A DNA stretch of 64,000 nt from assembly GCA_000729835.1 (NCBI GenBank), contig JFHB01000117.1, forward strand, positions 31,290-95,289, given 5' to 3'. The translations under genes and the position numbers were made by a program. Below are positions 1-13,574 of this stretch, one piece after another. The notes under the pieces were generated by a model that searched no databases, was not told where the DNA came from, and saw nothing but the letters and a program-made list of their open reading frames with translations. Positions within the stretch are counted from its first letter, which is position 1; each line of letters begins with the position of its first letter. The DNA is from Atkinsonella hypoxylon (taxonomy: Eukaryota; Ascomycota; Sordariomycetes; Hypocreales; Clavicipitaceae).

Positions 1-3000
1 GCGAGTCGATGTTGCACTATTTCGCAAATTTGATGCACTCTTGTCGAATCTATCTCTCACTGAAGACGATTGGTAGTCGTTGAACTATCAACTTCAAGTA
101 TGAGAAGCACCGTATTTAGCAGCTACGCTTTTCAAAAGACCTGGAGCCAATGTCTTCTTCATTCGCATTCGCATCCGCATCCCTAACCAACAGCACTGCC
201 TACTTTTTGGTCTGCAATGGTCGTCGCTAGTTCCTAGATGGGCTGCCGTGATTCGGGATGAGGTGATCAACTAGATTACTTGTGCTCGAAGTAGCGCTGT
301 AATTGGTATGCCGGTTGGTGCAAGAACACCAGAGCATATGTCTTTCTCGTCGCGATGACTGGATTCGTGCGTTTCTAAGCGTCCAATGCCCAGTCAAGAC
401 CATACCCTCTCGTTCCGAAGATCCAGGAAGAGTCGCAGCAAGATCGAAGCCGATGTTTGAACGACAACCTCCAAGCGCCGCAGGTCCTGGGGCGCAGAAC
501 CTTTTAACATGCCAACTTGCAAACCATAAAATTGATATGCACGCGCGCCCGCGAGAGGGAGACGCACACACTCGCACACACTCGCACACACAACGCACAG
601 AAAAGGGTCGACACAGCTAAGGCCGGGGCACTACTCCGTAGCCAGCTGCTGGAACCCACTTGGGGAATCATAGCTGCGGTATGTGCGTCGACGCCAGCCG
701 TGTATGGGCACCAGATTCAGCTCTGTAAGTCAGCGCACTTTCTCCCATCAAGGACTTGGCAGTGTTTTAGCTCGCTCGTGTTAAAATAGAGCGAGGGCGA
801 CGATGTGTGCGAGTAGGAGGTGATGGCGCACCCCCCTCCCTTCCCCCAACCCCCTTTGCGATTCGCCGAATCGCTAAAAAAAACTTAAAAAAACCCTGAA
901 AGTAAAAGATGATGAGAGGAAACCGCATCTCATGTGGCGTGCGGAGTGAGGCCAGATTGGTTCACGGCAGGTGATGAAATTGCAGGATACATATCCCAAA
1001 CGTAGAGATCACGAAGCATGTCAGGTAGCCATGGAAATCAGCCAGCCTAAGGTCCCTGGATCGACGTCCTTTGCGAAACGTACATACGTACGTAGCATCC
1101 TGCTGAGGCTGATCTAGGCCACAAATGTCACGACAAAAATGTGCAGACAGCTCAATGGCTGAGTTGATCAGTGCATGTTGCCTTGTTTGCAATCGGTAAT
1201 TTCTCTTGTCATTGTCCAAGTGGAACATTGACAGTGTAGTTTTGGTTCTTCTTCCAAATCGGGCGTTCAACCGCGTCAAGTTTGGCAAGCCTGCAGGAGT
1301 TTGCAGCAACACGGCCAGCTGAGCTTGGCCAACCTGCAGGCATCATCTGGTCTCGACGTTGCTATATCTGACGGCACAGGGTCATCTAGTATAGTATTTG
1401 ACGTCAGAGACAGTCAATATACGTCGGCCAACTCATCAAGGTAGCAATTGGAAACGGTGTACATCCATAACACCTGATTTGTTGTTTCACGGGACTTTGG
1501 CATGATAGTCGAAGCAAATACCAGGAAAGCCTGTCATAATAAAACCCATAAAAAACCTGCTTTCGACGGGGCCGGTACTAGCGTAGAGACGACTGCCCAA
1601 ATTGGTTGTTCTTGCTGCCAGGTCATGTCCCGTAGATTCTGTGGCCCCGAATCCATCTGCAAAATATTTGTAGGCCAGGCCAAATTCAAACACTGAGCGG
1701 CTAAATTGTCAACCCATGCACCGCTAGATATGATAACCCGACGACTTCAACCGAGATCTAATGCAACTGACAGAAAGCAGCAATCGGATTGGAGCATGGG
1801 CGTGTGCCGAAACTGCAAGAAGTGGAAACGCGCGTGGCAGAAGTAGCTCTGTAGGCCATCGAAGAAAACTGTCCGGACGACAAGTGGCGCACATTATGTC
1901 CGCAGGCGCAAGCCTAGAGGCAATATCAGGACATTCTTTCAGCTGAGCAAGCTAAGACGTGGGTGGTTCTGGTGTAACATAATTGACGGGTCGGATGTGG
2001 GGGGGACTGGGGGGGGAGGGAGTTTTCAAACAAAAGGGCAATCTGTGCAAAGAAATGTGCGAGTTCCCGCCAAGTGCTAGATACATCGGCGTCGTTGCTT
2101 TTTGGGCACAGATTGACCAGGATGATTTCGAGACGCCAGGACGACGGAACCCTATCTCAGCCAAAAAAGGGAGGTGCCAAAACGAAAAAAAAAGAAAAAA
2201 AAAATAAAAAAAAACCTCCGAATCACTGCGTGGATGTGGATGTGGATGTGCTTGACGATGACTGGTCGCTTCGAGACTTCTTGAAACTCGAGCGTACGCA
2301 GAATTAATGGGCAGCGAGGCTTCAGAATGAGATGATGATGATGATGATAATGATAATAATAGCAGGATATCACCTGATTCAGAGACACTCCTCGCGAGCT
2401 TTGGGTGTTGCTGATCCAACAATGGTAATAATCGCAGCAGCAGCAGTCCTAAAGGGTGGATAACAGGACGATCTCCCGTGAAACTCGCAGCCATTCCGAA
2501 CTTTTGCGCAAAGAACGTCACACACTCTGTGAAGTTGCAGATCGCGGCCCGTGACCGACAGTACTTGCCACGAGACGATTGAGGAAAGAGCGGGAGGGCC
2601 CTCTGTCAGCGTCGGCTGTTGCAATTGCAGCTCGCAGGTGGCAGCGGCTGTCTGCACATGACCGCGACGAAGGGGTTGATCCATATAATACCATCTACGG
2701 AATACAATGACCTATTATTGTAATGGCGCCGGTGGAAGAGAAGACAAAATAATTATCCGAGCTACAACGAAATACATCATACGTCTAATCACAGGGCCGG
2801 TGACTGAAGGTAGCTTGAGGTCTCGCGCCCGAGTCAGCGGAGGAGTGTGGGTTGGCCTGCACCTGGATGTTGATGATGCGGTTGTAAAACGCACGAGACC
2901 AAATAGAAATTTTCCATGGTAAATGGTAAATGTATAGTTACTCCGTAGGAGGAAAACAAAAAATCAAAATCAGACTAACTAGCTAGGACCCACGAATATC

Positions 3001-5506
3001 ACCAGTACAGCCAGCGGATACCCCGTACAGGGATCATTTTATCACGACTACGGAGCCGCTGCTCACGAGACCTTAAAAAGCCCGCCTCCTGTGCCTTGAC
3101 GAAGTCAATGGCCCCCCCTTTGCCCCGTTCAAAAGAAGGAAAATAAAAAAAATAAAAAAAATAAAAACCTCATGCCTCTAACGCTGCCACCGGAGCCCGG
3201 CTCGGCTATCGAAGAAATCAGACCATCTCAAGATGGCAATCTCGTCTCGAGACAACAAGAGACTGCTATGTATGCAGGCAGGAATGCAGCTGTAGTGGAG
3301 ATGCCGCTGTCCAACGGCCCGGTAGCAATCGCACAGGGATTGCCTTGATGTTTCGCGGTTATTATTTGGATGCATTGCTGTCGATGACCACGCACCAACT
3401 AACCTGGACCAGCTGAGGATGCTGCTTGCACGAGACCCAAGCAAGAGCCATGCTTGCTTTGCTGTCTTCTAGAATATCCCACCCCCCCACCAATCCCTGC
3501 TAGATCCACACTATTGCTGTCTCCACACCTTGGGCCACTTTGGGAGCACCGTCTGGACTGACCCAGCTGAAGCTTGCTGGCTGGCTGGCTGGCTGGCGGA
3601 TCTGGATCTGGATCGGGATCGAAGCCCTCCAATAAAACAGCACCACCCAAGCACGTTATCGATAACTACCAGCGAAATGACGACCTGCGATGATAGATAG
3701 ACCAAGCGCCTCCACGCCACGACTTCATCTACTATTTCTACATAAGTATGGCGCCTATCGAGACAACACCTAGCTGCCGACGTCAATTCGGCTCCCTACG
3801 CCGGCCCAAGATGTCCAGGCTGGCGAAACAACCCTCCCCCCCCCCCCCCCCCAAAAAAAAAAAAGCACAAGTGCAGGCCTCGCGTGCCGTGCCGTGGCGA
3901 TCGATGCTCGATGCTAGGAAGACACAATGGCCGGACTCCAGGATTATTAGTTCCATCGACTCGGTACGGAGTATCTCGTGGGCTGGTGAATCGTACGAAC
4001 ACCTCATGTCAACCGGTGCTATAAAACGCAGCCGCTCGGTCGCTCGCGAGAACAATAGATACTTTGGTCCGATCAGGCCATAAACTCAGCCGCCACAAAG
4101 CCGATGCCCTCCCCCTACGCTCCCTAACGCGCACACCTCCGGCCCACAGGGCTTATAAACGGCGTCCTGAATCTTCCCTTGCGTCTTTGAATCCAAACGC
4201 CTGCAACCTTGGATCTCACCTAGATCTACGCCATCCAGGCATTGTCGGCCCGCTTTTGCACTGAAATAGGCTAAAAGCCTACATCAGGAAACCCTCAGCC
4301 TCAGCATCTTTGTGTGAAAAAGCCCAAGCCACGTACCACAACTTCGCCGTCAATAGATAAGACCTCACCGCATCTTCTTCCAGTTCCCAACTCTTGGATC
4401 CAGCTTTCCCCGCCTCAGCCACCCGTGGAGCACAATTCTGATCGGCTATCTGGCTCTAGCGCAGCCAGAGCCTCATTTTCTCCCTACCAAGCCTTATTTC
4501 CAATAGTCACCTCGGACATCTCGCTAGCCTCGTAGATACCCAGCCAAGGGGAAACTCTTTCCTGCCCTGCCTAATCTCGCCCCGTTCTCGCCCCTTCGCC
4601 ATTTGTTCACCACTCGGGATTCTACCTAGGTAGATATATACTATACGCAACATCCGATCGGGCCTTGACGGCACCAATGACCGAGCCCATGGCTCATCTG
4701 ACAAAAAACCCATCTCGTAGAACTCCAAATCACCATTGGGACGCCTGTATGCTCCCAATCTGGCGTAAAGAGCATTTGATCGCGCGCACCCCTGTCCGTC
4801 TAGGCCGAGGTCCTCAGTTTGCCGAAACATCCCCCCCCCCAAACTTGTACCACTTATACATGGCATTCAGTCAGCCCTATATCCATTGCGATTTTGGACC
4901 AAAATGTATGAAATCAGTGACGGTTCGGAATATGCCCGATACATGAGTTCTGCCTGCGATTGTCTTGCTATGATTGAGAACCTCGGCAGATGACACATAT
5001 TCTACGCGCTAAAAGTTCCTACGCTGTGCCCAGATCGGCGCGGCAAGGCTGCTTTAGAGGCGTCGCTCCTCCACGCGTCGTAATCTCAGATTCTGCAAGT
5101 CGTGTGATGTCTACGATGGTCTCCCGTGATGCATATTCCTTCCATGCAAGTAAGCCGCGAGTTCAAGAAGGGATGAAAGGAGAATCACGCGAATCATACC
5201 CGTGGTATCAACCACAAACGACTGTACTGGACTGTGCACTTGATCCTAGAATCGGACAAGACGTAGACCATGTTTTCTCCTGTTTCGCAACGTCTGTAAT
5301 ACCACGTATATTGAAAATTGACCAACGACTTGAGGCCCCCATACCGCATGCAGATAGACTAAAAACACCGCCCAGGTACGCCCGCATCCACAACCAATTT
5401 TGCAGCTTTCCTCGCCGACTGGGTATAGCTGAACAAAAGCCCATTCAACGCCAATATTGCCCATAGTACACACTGCCAACTTGCTTGTCCACATTATCGT
5501 TACCAG
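1..5506. other. gene-free stretch upstream of the mbp1 3' end
   Basis: No reading frame here has a recognisable domain, plausible splice structure or codon pattern like the neighbouring genes. It holds simple sequence: A-rich tracts near 2185-2215 and 3140-3170, a GGATGT run near 2233-2250, GGCT and GGATCT repeats near 3575-3620, and a C-tract followed by an A-tract near 3833-3863. Two dispersed TACTCCGTA motifs lie at 632-640 and 2939-2947, and one in reverse at 3965-3973. A 158-codon frame at 4990-5466 resembles nothing I know and lies just past the stop of mbp1 on the opposite strand. Confidence 0.5.
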
Positions 5507-7839
5507 TTAGGCGCCAACGGCAAAGTCCATCCGCTCGCCAGCCGATGGTGCCCCGCCGTCCACGTCAGTGACGTCTTTCTCTTCTTCCATCATGTCGATG
5601 AGATTGTCGAGATTCGAATCGAGAATCTCGCCATCCTTGGGGTCCAGACACCTTTTCAGCAGTTTTCTATACTTTTCAATCTTGTCCCCCACGCCAACCA
5701 TGCTCAAGGCGTCGACGTATTCAGCTTCGGCTTGACGTTGCTCTGCCAGCATTTGACTCAATTGGCGAGCAAGGGCTAGTCTCTCTTCGTATGAATCGTT
5801 TTGATTGCTGTCACCATTGGTACGATTCATCTCATTGTCCACAGCCTGGTGAATATGTAATCGATTTTGGTGTGTGATTAGTGATAGCACTTGGTGCTTG
5901 GCCAGGTTCGCTTCGCTCATAATCTTGCTGGCTACGTCGTCGGGCTCTAGTTGTGCTTCAAGTTCGGCAATTTGCTGGCGAGCGGCGTTTAGTTCAGCTT
6001 GCGTGTTGGCCAGAATCCTTCGCGCTTCGGTTTCCGCCACATCCTTTTCGTGCCACTCCTCGTCATAACTCTTGGCTAAATCCTGAAACTTCTCCATGAT
6101 AAGAGGCGATATGCGTGACTGCACTGCTGTCGCAGCGGCTGACTGAAAGGCAGTCTGCGGCTTCTTCTTTTCCGCGAAAGCATCTCGGAATGAAGCGTGT
6201 CTTTGTGAGTCTGGAGCAAATGGCGAAGACGATCGTTGTGGGCCTCGTTCTTTTTTCGTGGCGTTCAATTCCATGATGAGATCTTCTGCCCTTACTCCCT
6301 CATGGTTGGGAATATCGGTTGATGCATTACGGCCCAGCAGCGCCCGAATACATTTGCGAGCATTCCTCTGTGCTGCCAAGTGTAGGGCAGTATTCCCTTC
6401 ATTATCTTGTACATCCAACATCTGCTGAAAAGTAGCAGGGTCTACCTTTTCTTGCAACTTATTCAAGATGTAATCCAAGTAGTACCGTGAACATGATGGG
6501 CTGAATACACGACCATTTTTCATGACAGCCGCATGATGTATCACTGTGCAACCAGAATTGTCCCTGGCGTTCACAGTATCGAATAACTCTTTCAAGACAG
6601 CAGGAAATGAGTGCTTCTCGTAGCAGTTTGTGAAATTGACAGCACGCATAAATGGAGTCTCGCCTCGAATATTTTTCACTGCAATGTTTGCATTGAAGCG
6701 CTTGAGTTGCTTAATAACGTCGACGTCGCCCATGGCCGATGCCCAGTGAAGGGCAGTGTGGTTCTCGGCATCGATGAGCCAGTCCGGCTGGAAATTAGGT
6801 GGTGGATCAGGCTTAACAGCAGGCTGCTCGTTCCTAGAGAGCAGAAAGTAATCCAGCAACTCATCACCGTATACCGCATGCTGCTGCTCAGTAAGGTCTT
6901 GCATATGTTCTTCCCTCTTTCGTTTTCTGCGGCCTGTTGACATGTATGACATGTCAAAATGGTCGTCGTCAGCCATATAGGAAGCAGAGGCCACTGTCAG
7001 GTTATCAGGAGTATCGTCTTCGCCCATAATGCTGTCGTCAACAATTTCTTCGTGCCGCGGCATCACCGCGCCTGCGCTGTACATCAGCACTATCCTCGCG
7101 CATAGTCATAGATTAGAATGTCATTAAGCTTACTGACACCCCATTTTGGTGGGGGAGGAGGTTTAGCCCTCGAGGCCTTCGGCTTCGTTGCATGTCGGGG
7201 AGCTGGCGGAGGGCTCTCATTTCCAGCCACGAATTCGAAAATTGGCCGCAGTCGATCGTAAACGCTATGACGCTGGGCAAGCGCTTCACCTGCTCCGAGA
7301 GGTATCCAAGTACCTGTGTGTTTTCCATCTGTCAGTCACACATTTATGTAATATTTAACAGACTCGTAGTTGCCGACCTTGATATTTGCCATATCCGCCT
7401 TGAATTTTCTCATGGAGATCTTTTTGTACGTCACGCTCCAATATTCTTGTCCGAGCGGGCTTATCAAAGCCTGCAGCTTTTAAAATATGAGTCGCGTTGA
7501 TCCAGTCATCGTGCCTTCGTCGCATAACATGTTCTTTCAGGTCAGCTCCGAATTGGAACTCGTAGACCGGGATCTGTCAGAGATAGATTAGCTGAGCTTG
7601 AATATACCACAAGACAATCGATCTACGTATTTCCAACGCATGCAGACACCGATGTATGACGCTCCGAGTATCTTTTTTCGCCGATAAGGGATAGGTAGGG
7701 GATCATCTGCTTCCAGGAACGACATCCCCGGCAGTCACGACATTGAGGGAAAAGAAAAAGAGGTCCTTACGCCGCTATAAGTGGCACTGTATACGCCAGG
7801 GCCGGAAGCAACGGCGGTGGGAGCACCACCCTTGACCAT
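5507..7839 (-). CDS. mbp1: Mbp1-type APSES/KilA-N transcription factor with ankyrin repeats (MBF DNA-binding subunit)
   Basis: Sequence-specific subunit of the MBF complex, which in yeasts drives G1/S genes. Four exons are read on the minus strand: 7771-7839, 7378-7573, about 7134-7313, and about 7080 down to the stop at 5507-5509. Exon 1 encodes MVKGGAPTAV and the start of the APSES fold. Exon 2 carries its core (VYEFQFGADL, DDWINATHILKAAGF, TRILERDVQKD); exon 3 opens with GTWIPL. The last exon holds ankyrin repeats (HTALHWASAMGDVDVI, GNTALHLAAQRNARKCI) and a C-terminal helical region with QAELNAARQQIAELEAQLE. Total length is about 670 residues, normal for the family. The start was chosen because exon 1 leads in phase into the DNA-binding domain. 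The junction between exons 3 and 4 is uncertain by a few codons: two donors near 7133 and 7139 both keep the frame. It diverges from arp1. Confidence 0.93.
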
Positions 7840-8584
7840 TTTGAAATATCAATGAGGTCTGCAAGCTTCTTTCGACGATTGACAAGTTGAATGCCGGGGA
7901 TTATAGGGGCGAAACGGGAAGTTGAGGTAGGCAGTGTCAGGAATAAGAAAAAAAAAAAAAAGAGTTGCTGCGGGATGGCATCAATGCAGATGTTGCATGG
8001 GTTCGACGATGTACCTCGAAGTGTTGGCATGTCGACGACGCGATCCGCGAAGGAGACACGCGAATTCACGCGAAGCACTTAAGTGGTTCCTGCCTTAGGC
8101 GCGGTGGCTGCCCTTAAAGGTCTTTCTTTCAAGTCCCCCCTGCCTGCCATTCAAGAGCGCAAGCGAAGTGGCTGACGCGAAACCTGGCGCCACATGTGGT
8201 GGTGCAAAACATTAGGGACTTGACTGCTCGCAACCGCCAGGGACCTGGTTGGAGGAAGCTCGGCCCAAAGCGCGTTGTTCATGTAAATTTGGACCAATTT
8301 GTTGGCATATATTTGCTACAGAGAACGAGACGCCCCCCGGCGTTTCCTTCATCTAGCGACAAGACACGACACTTGACGACAATCCCTCTTGTCTACCGAG
8401 CGTTTCAAGTGCACTTACTCCAGCCTGTCCCACGCACTGAGCTGACAACATTGGATCGCCGCCATAGACAGCTCAGGGGCGTGGCCAGGTCGTCAAGACG
8501 CAAGCACGAAAGCGGCTCCAAAAGATTAGCAACACATCTAGACTGCAGCGCAGAGCTCACGCAACAGTCCGAGAAACTGCCGAA
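7840..8584. promoter_or_regulatory. shared divergent promoter region of mbp1 and arp1
   Basis: A 745-bp spacer separates the two start codons, which face away from each other, so both 5' leaders and promoters must lie here. It contains an A-tract at about 7949-7962. I see no clear MCB box (ACGCGT) or TATA box that can be assigned with confidence. Confidence 0.6.
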
Positions 8585-9927
8585 ATGACGGAAATACTGC
8601 ACAATGCACCAATTGTCCTGGACAACGGCTCAGGAACCATTCGCGCCGGTTTCGCTGGTGATGATCTGCCCAAGTGCTTCTTCCCATCATGGGTAGGCAG
8701 GCCGAAGCATCTTAGGGTCCTAGCTGGCGCGTTGGAGGGCGATGTTTTCATCGGACAGAAAGCTGCTACAGAGCTAAGGGGCTTACTGAAGATCAATTAT
8801 CCCTTAGAACATGGCATAGTGACAGACTGGGACGACATGGAAAGGATATGGGAGTACGTGTATGGTGAAGGACTGAAAACCTTGAGCGAGGAAGTACGTA
8901 TACGAACGGCATTCTAATTTGCTCTCCTGGCGGTACTAAAAGGCGATCTAGCATCCCGTCCTCTTGACAGAACCGCCTTTAAACCCTAGAAGCAATCGCG
9001 ATACAGCCGCTCAGATCCTGTTCGAAACCTTCAACGTCCCGGCTCTACACACCTCTATTCAAGCCGTTCTTTCATTATACGCCAGCGGTCGTACTACCGG
9101 TATAGTTCTTGATGCCGGTGATGGAGTATCACATGCCGTCCCTGTCTACGAAGGCTTTGCCATGCCCAGCAGCATCCGACGAATCGATGTGGCTGGTCGC
9201 GATGTCACAGAACACCTCCAAACGCTGCTACGGAAGAGCGGATATGTGTTTCATACAAGTGCGGAGAAGGAGGTTGTCAGATTAATCAAGGAAAGTGTCT
9301 CATATGTGGCTCCTGACCCGCGGAAAGAAGAGCGGGATTGGATCGGAGTGAAGCCAAATGAGAGCAAGTTTGCAGAATATGTGTTACCGGATGGTCACAA
9401 GCTCAAGGTAACACACTCACCCTTTCACCGCCTGCCTTTTTCACTTTCGAGGTTCCATCGCATCAGGCATCTGACAAGCAACAGATTGGTCCTGAGCGGT
9501 TCCGAGCGCCGGAGATCCTCTTCGATCCTGAAATCATCGGCCTCGAGTACCCAGGCGTACATCAAATCATAGTCGATGCCATCAACAGGACAGATCTCGA
9601 CCTGCGAAAGTCGCTGTATAGCAATATCGTCCTCTCCGGCGGCAGCACCTTGACGAAAGGATTCCCAGACCGACTCCTGGCAGAGCTGCAAAGACTGGCG
9701 GTGAAGGACATGAGAATAAAGATGTTTGCGCCTCCAGAACGCAAATACTCGACGTGGATAGGCGGTAGTATTCTGGCCGGGCTAAGTACATTCCGCAAGG
9801 TAAGTTAATGCTTTGCATTATAATATGTAAGCCTTGGTCTGTCGATACTGACACGTTTTCGTAGATGTGGGTGAGCATCGATGACTGGCATGAGAACCCG
9901 GATATTATCCATACAAAGTTTACCTGA
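8585..9927 (+). CDS. arp1: actin-related protein 1 (centractin), dynactin filament subunit
   Basis: Arp1 forms the short actin-like filament of dynactin, the activator of dynein used for nuclear migration in hyphae; the Neurospora orthologue is ro-4. Four exons, 8585-8893, 8952-9407, 9485-9799 and 9865-9927, all joined in phase 0, give exactly 380 residues, the usual Arp1 length. The N-terminus HNAPIVLDNGSGTIRAGFAG is Arp1-specific, in contrast to conventional actin. Actin-fold nucleotide signatures are present (DNGSGTIRAGFAG, VLDAGDGVSH, IVLSGGSTLTKGF). The protein ends in DDWHENPDIIHTKFT. All introns are short GT-AG introns (58, 77 and 65 nt). The gene runs head-to-head with mbp1. The call is very secure. 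Confidence 0.97.
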
Positions 9928-10785
9928 GTGGCCACGGGAAGGTAGTCTCATCTGCGGTCATTGAGACATGAACCCATGTTGGTGCATTGGCAAATTTCCA
10001 CGATCAAAATGCATGTAAGAACGGGGGGGGCACGGGGATATGGGAGTTCAAATAACATCTTGGGGATCAAAGATGGCGTGATGCGAGCAATGGCAGGCCG
10101 CGTGTTTGGAAGGCCTCGAAATAGATACCCTTGTTTTGTGGGCAATGGGCGTCACATACAGAATAATGAGTCGAGACGTCGTTTGTTTTGCGTGACGATG
10201 CTACAAGCGGGACGTGCCGTAGATATGCCCTTGTACTGATCTTATGACGTGATCATCGTCAACATGACTATAGTGGTGAATGTGCGCAGAATGATGGATT
10301 TGCCTCGAAATAACTTTTTTTTTTTTCAAAGGAGACAATATCAGGAGAAAGGAACTGGAAAAATAGGGCTGGGACAATGATGAAGCATACAAGTCACGAG
10401 GTCTGGTCGGTCCGGTACTTAACCAATTGTATTCGTGGCTAAGAAAAACCAGAATCATTTCATGTCGTGAGAATTTCATTCCAGCATAATTGCAATTAAT
10501 CGTAATATACACCACTTGTAGAGGTTGGGAGAGGGTATAACTAACAAGGTCGTTCACGCGATGCAAATACGCGGCTTGTGCTCAGGGCCCCCACGAAACG
10601 CCGGCTGAATAAAGGGTGCGAGACATGTCCAATAACAAGAGGTAACTTTTTATATACGTAATTTGACAAAAAAAAAAAAAAAAAGAGAAGATGAAAATGA
10701 CGTAAAAGGGACTTTTGATGTTTTTATCCTTTGGTGTTTGCCGTCGAGACTGACGACGGATGTTTTGACAAGACGGCACGTTTCA
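9928..10785. other. intergenic spacer between convergent arp1 and the GRGGAGN-repeat gene
   Basis: No coding potential is recognised. The stretch holds the 3' flanks of two convergent genes, a T-tract near 10316-10326 and an A-tract near 10667-10684. Confidence 0.5.
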
Positions 10786-11220
10786 CTAATCTCGTGAGAA
10801 AGAGCCGCTGATGCGGTTCCACAGCTTGGCAGTTGAGCTGAGGCTGCTCTTGATGCTGGCTGCGCTAGAGGCAGATGACGAGGCATCGCTTTCCTTGCGG
10901 CGGTAGACGTTTCCGGCGCCTCCCCGTCCGCAGTAGCCTACCGAGGCGTTGTCCCAGGCCGAAGCGTGGCGAACGGCATCGGCGAGAGACTCGGTTGCTG
11001 AGGGAAGATCCGAGACGGCATGGACGTTGCCTGCGCCGCCGATTCCGCTGAAGAAGCGGCGAGACGAGGAGGTCTTGGTGGCGGATGTGGTGGCGGATGT
11101 GGTGACGGATGTGGTGGTGGGCTTGGAGGAGGCACGGAAGGTATTGCCGGCACCGCCTCGGCCGCAGTGAATGTAGGATGTTGTGGACGGAGATGGCTCG
11201 GTGACGAAGTACTTGGACAT
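10786..11220 (-). CDS. small GRGGAGN-repeat protein (DUF3602 / Par32-like)
   Basis: Single-exon protein of 144 residues. Three copies of the family signature are visible: GRGGAGN at residues 20-26, GIGGAGN at 59-65 and GRGGAGN at 98-104. They are separated by low-complexity Thr/Ser/Ala linkers, and the C-terminus is Ser-rich. This arrangement defines the fungal DUF3602 family. The budding-yeast member Par32/Amu1 is phosphorylated downstream of TORC1 and inhibits ammonium transporters; whether this short filamentous-fungal member does the same is inference. The protein has no signal peptide or membrane segment and is probably cytosolic and disordered. Confidence 0.85.
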   Translation of the reverse strand: MSKYFVTEPSPSTTSYIHCGRGGAGNTFRASSKPTTTSVTTSATTSATKTSSSRRFFSGIGGAGNVHAVSDLPSATESLADAVRHASAWDNASVGYCGRGGAGNVYRRKESDASSSASSAASIKSSLSSTAKLWNRISGSFSRD

Positions 11221-13574
11221 TCTGAGGTCTTGGAAGGTGTTTGTTTTGTTGTAAGGAGCTGGGTGCAGGCGTGGTCGCTGGCAGTCTCAGTACCTGATAT
11301 ATAAGTCCGTCGACGGGGCAAGGGTGATTGTCAACTGCGGATGGGGGACTTGAATAGATTAGCGTAATTGAATCGGCGGATTATGAGATACTACTCCTTT
11401 GAAAGGTGCATTTTGGCGTGGGAATATGAAGCTGTGGATGCACATCTCGTGGGGGTGGTGTCCTGGCTTGACTTATAAGAACTTCACCCGTTGTACGTAC
11501 TCATAAACACATAACATTGTGTGTGTGGCACCAGGGAGGTGGTTCCACACGAAACGTGTGCGAACGGGGGTCAGCAGATCAACAAGAAGAGAAAAGAAGG
11601 TTTGGCAAAGATGAAAAAAAAAAAAAAAGGCAACATGCAAGATTTGGGTGCTTCCCCACGTTTCCAGCACTGGATCGCGACTCAAGTGGGTTAAAAAACG
11701 GCAGCGGAGTTTCAGCAGTCTGGACACGCAGTGGCTGGCCTCTTCCGTCACGAGGGCCATGGATACGCTGCCATTAGCCTTCTTTTGGCGCTGCCCATTT
11801 CCAATGTGGCCGCATGGGGAAGAGGGGGAAAAAGGCCAGCCGTTCTGAGCTTGTCATGGCTTTTTTTTTTTTTTTTCCCTTCCCCTGGCCAACCAACCCT
11901 TGCGGCCGACTCAGTTTTCATTACTCCATCGAAACGGCTTGACAGATGCGCTAAACGAAGCTAAGCGATGGCGTTTGTCATGCTGGTGGGCGAGAAGAGA
12001 GAAAAGACCGAAGGAAGCCATGGAGGAGGGAGAACCGTGAACAACACGGCAACAGGGCCGCCCAGATTTGTGAAAAGTTTCTTCTCAGATGACCTCTGCG
12101 TCGTAGGCCAGGGTGGCATAGTTCCTTGTAGCCGTCATACGATGCGGTTTTTGCCGTTGTTTAGCGTGACAAAGTAGGGACGTTTTTTTATTTATTTCTT
12201 TGCTGCTGCTGCTGCTGCTGCTGCTGCGGCTGCTGTTTTTATTTTTATTTTATTTCATTTTATTTTTTGCTTGGCGCGGCCAGGCCAGGTCACGTCTGGT
12301 TGGACCTCTGGCACCAGCGGTCGATGATGCATGCATCAATGGAAAATTCCATGGCGAATTCCATCTGTGCCCTCCCTCCCTTCCAAATCAATATTCTATT
12401 CTGTCTTGTGTCAAACAAAGACAAAGCCAATGCCGTCAGCCGCGTTTAGTCCAGTCAACATTCATGCTCATGCACCCCGGCCAATGAATGGAGACAGCTG
12501 CTTCGGCGGATGACGCCAGTTGCCATGGGGACACGCAAAAGTCGCACACTATTCCGTACCTATGCAGTACACACGCATATAACTACAGAGTAGGTACAGA
12601 GTAGGTACAGTTGTCCTTCCTTCCTGTCTGATCCTCGTGACCTCAACTTCCTCTGTTGTGCACCTTCTCTGCCCCACTTTTGGATGCTCAATAGCGCCTA
12701 TTGCCGTCTCGTCACATCGGCTTTAGGAGAGTACCCAGGGTTGAATATCTACCGGGTCTGTCTCGATTTTCCATGTTGAGTACTTTTTGCACGATCGGCT
12801 TCGAGCCAAGCAGAGGCCAGTGACATCGCCAAACCGCGAATTGCAAGGAGGCCGAAGTCGAACCAATGATTATCTGTCTCATTATTTTGTCAGAGTGCGT
12901 TGTCTGTGACGACGGCTGTGATAGGAATAGCCGTCGTGAACCAACTGATTGCCTGGTGATAGGGAACATTGGACAGTAACGAATGCCATCTACTTGGGCT
13001 GGTAGTCGCTGCTTGCATTTTTTGACGCTGACTAGGACTTAGGCCCATACGATCGGGCATAAGCCTCGCAGGGCAATGCCACTGATATTCAAAATTAAAC
13101 AGCTTCTTGTATAAGATATACTATCAAGATCAACAAAGAAGAATAAAAAAAGAAGTGTCGCTGAACCCTCTCGCCCTTGATTAATTCTCAAACAACGCAT
13201 TGCCCGTGTGGCACGTATTCGCGTCTTTACCCTGTCGCTGTTGTGCAACAGGGCGGTCCCAATGAACCTTTGTTCCGGAAAAGGACTTTCTCTAGTTACC
13301 TGCCGAAACGCGACGTCAAGTACAGAAGCAAGCAGGCATTTCCAGTCGCAATCACTAATCCCATGCCGGTCCTCAACGCCTTTGGAAAACTCGGAAAATA
13401 CGCCTGGCCCTGCTTTCTTTAAAATAGACCGGGGAGCCGTGAGCTCGAGATGTACTTTGAAATCACACCAGGCTTGTTTGATGCATCTCCTCGATGATGC
13501 GTGGTAGTTATGGCATATCAATCGCCTCAGAGGAAAGGGATAAAAGATCAGGTATTCAACCGAGCCGCGAGGCA
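11221..13574. other. gene-free stretch between the DUF3602 gene and the GH76 gene
   Basis: No convincing gene. It includes an A-tract near 11613-11627, a T-tract near 11862-11877, a GCT trinucleotide run at about 12203-12238 followed by a T-rich tract, and two copies of GAGTAGGTACAG near 12590-12610. Most of it is presumably the 5' flank of the DUF3602 gene and the 3' flank of the GH76 gene. Confidence 0.5.

Noticed and set aside
2152..2521. Overlapping frames with long His, Phe and Lys runs
   Set aside because: They arise from simple repeats (A-tracts, GATGAT and GGATGT runs), not from coding sequence.
4990..5466. 158-codon open frame just past the mbp1 stop
   Set aside because: No domain or family resemblance, composition unlike a gene, and it overlaps the likely mbp1 3' untranslated region.
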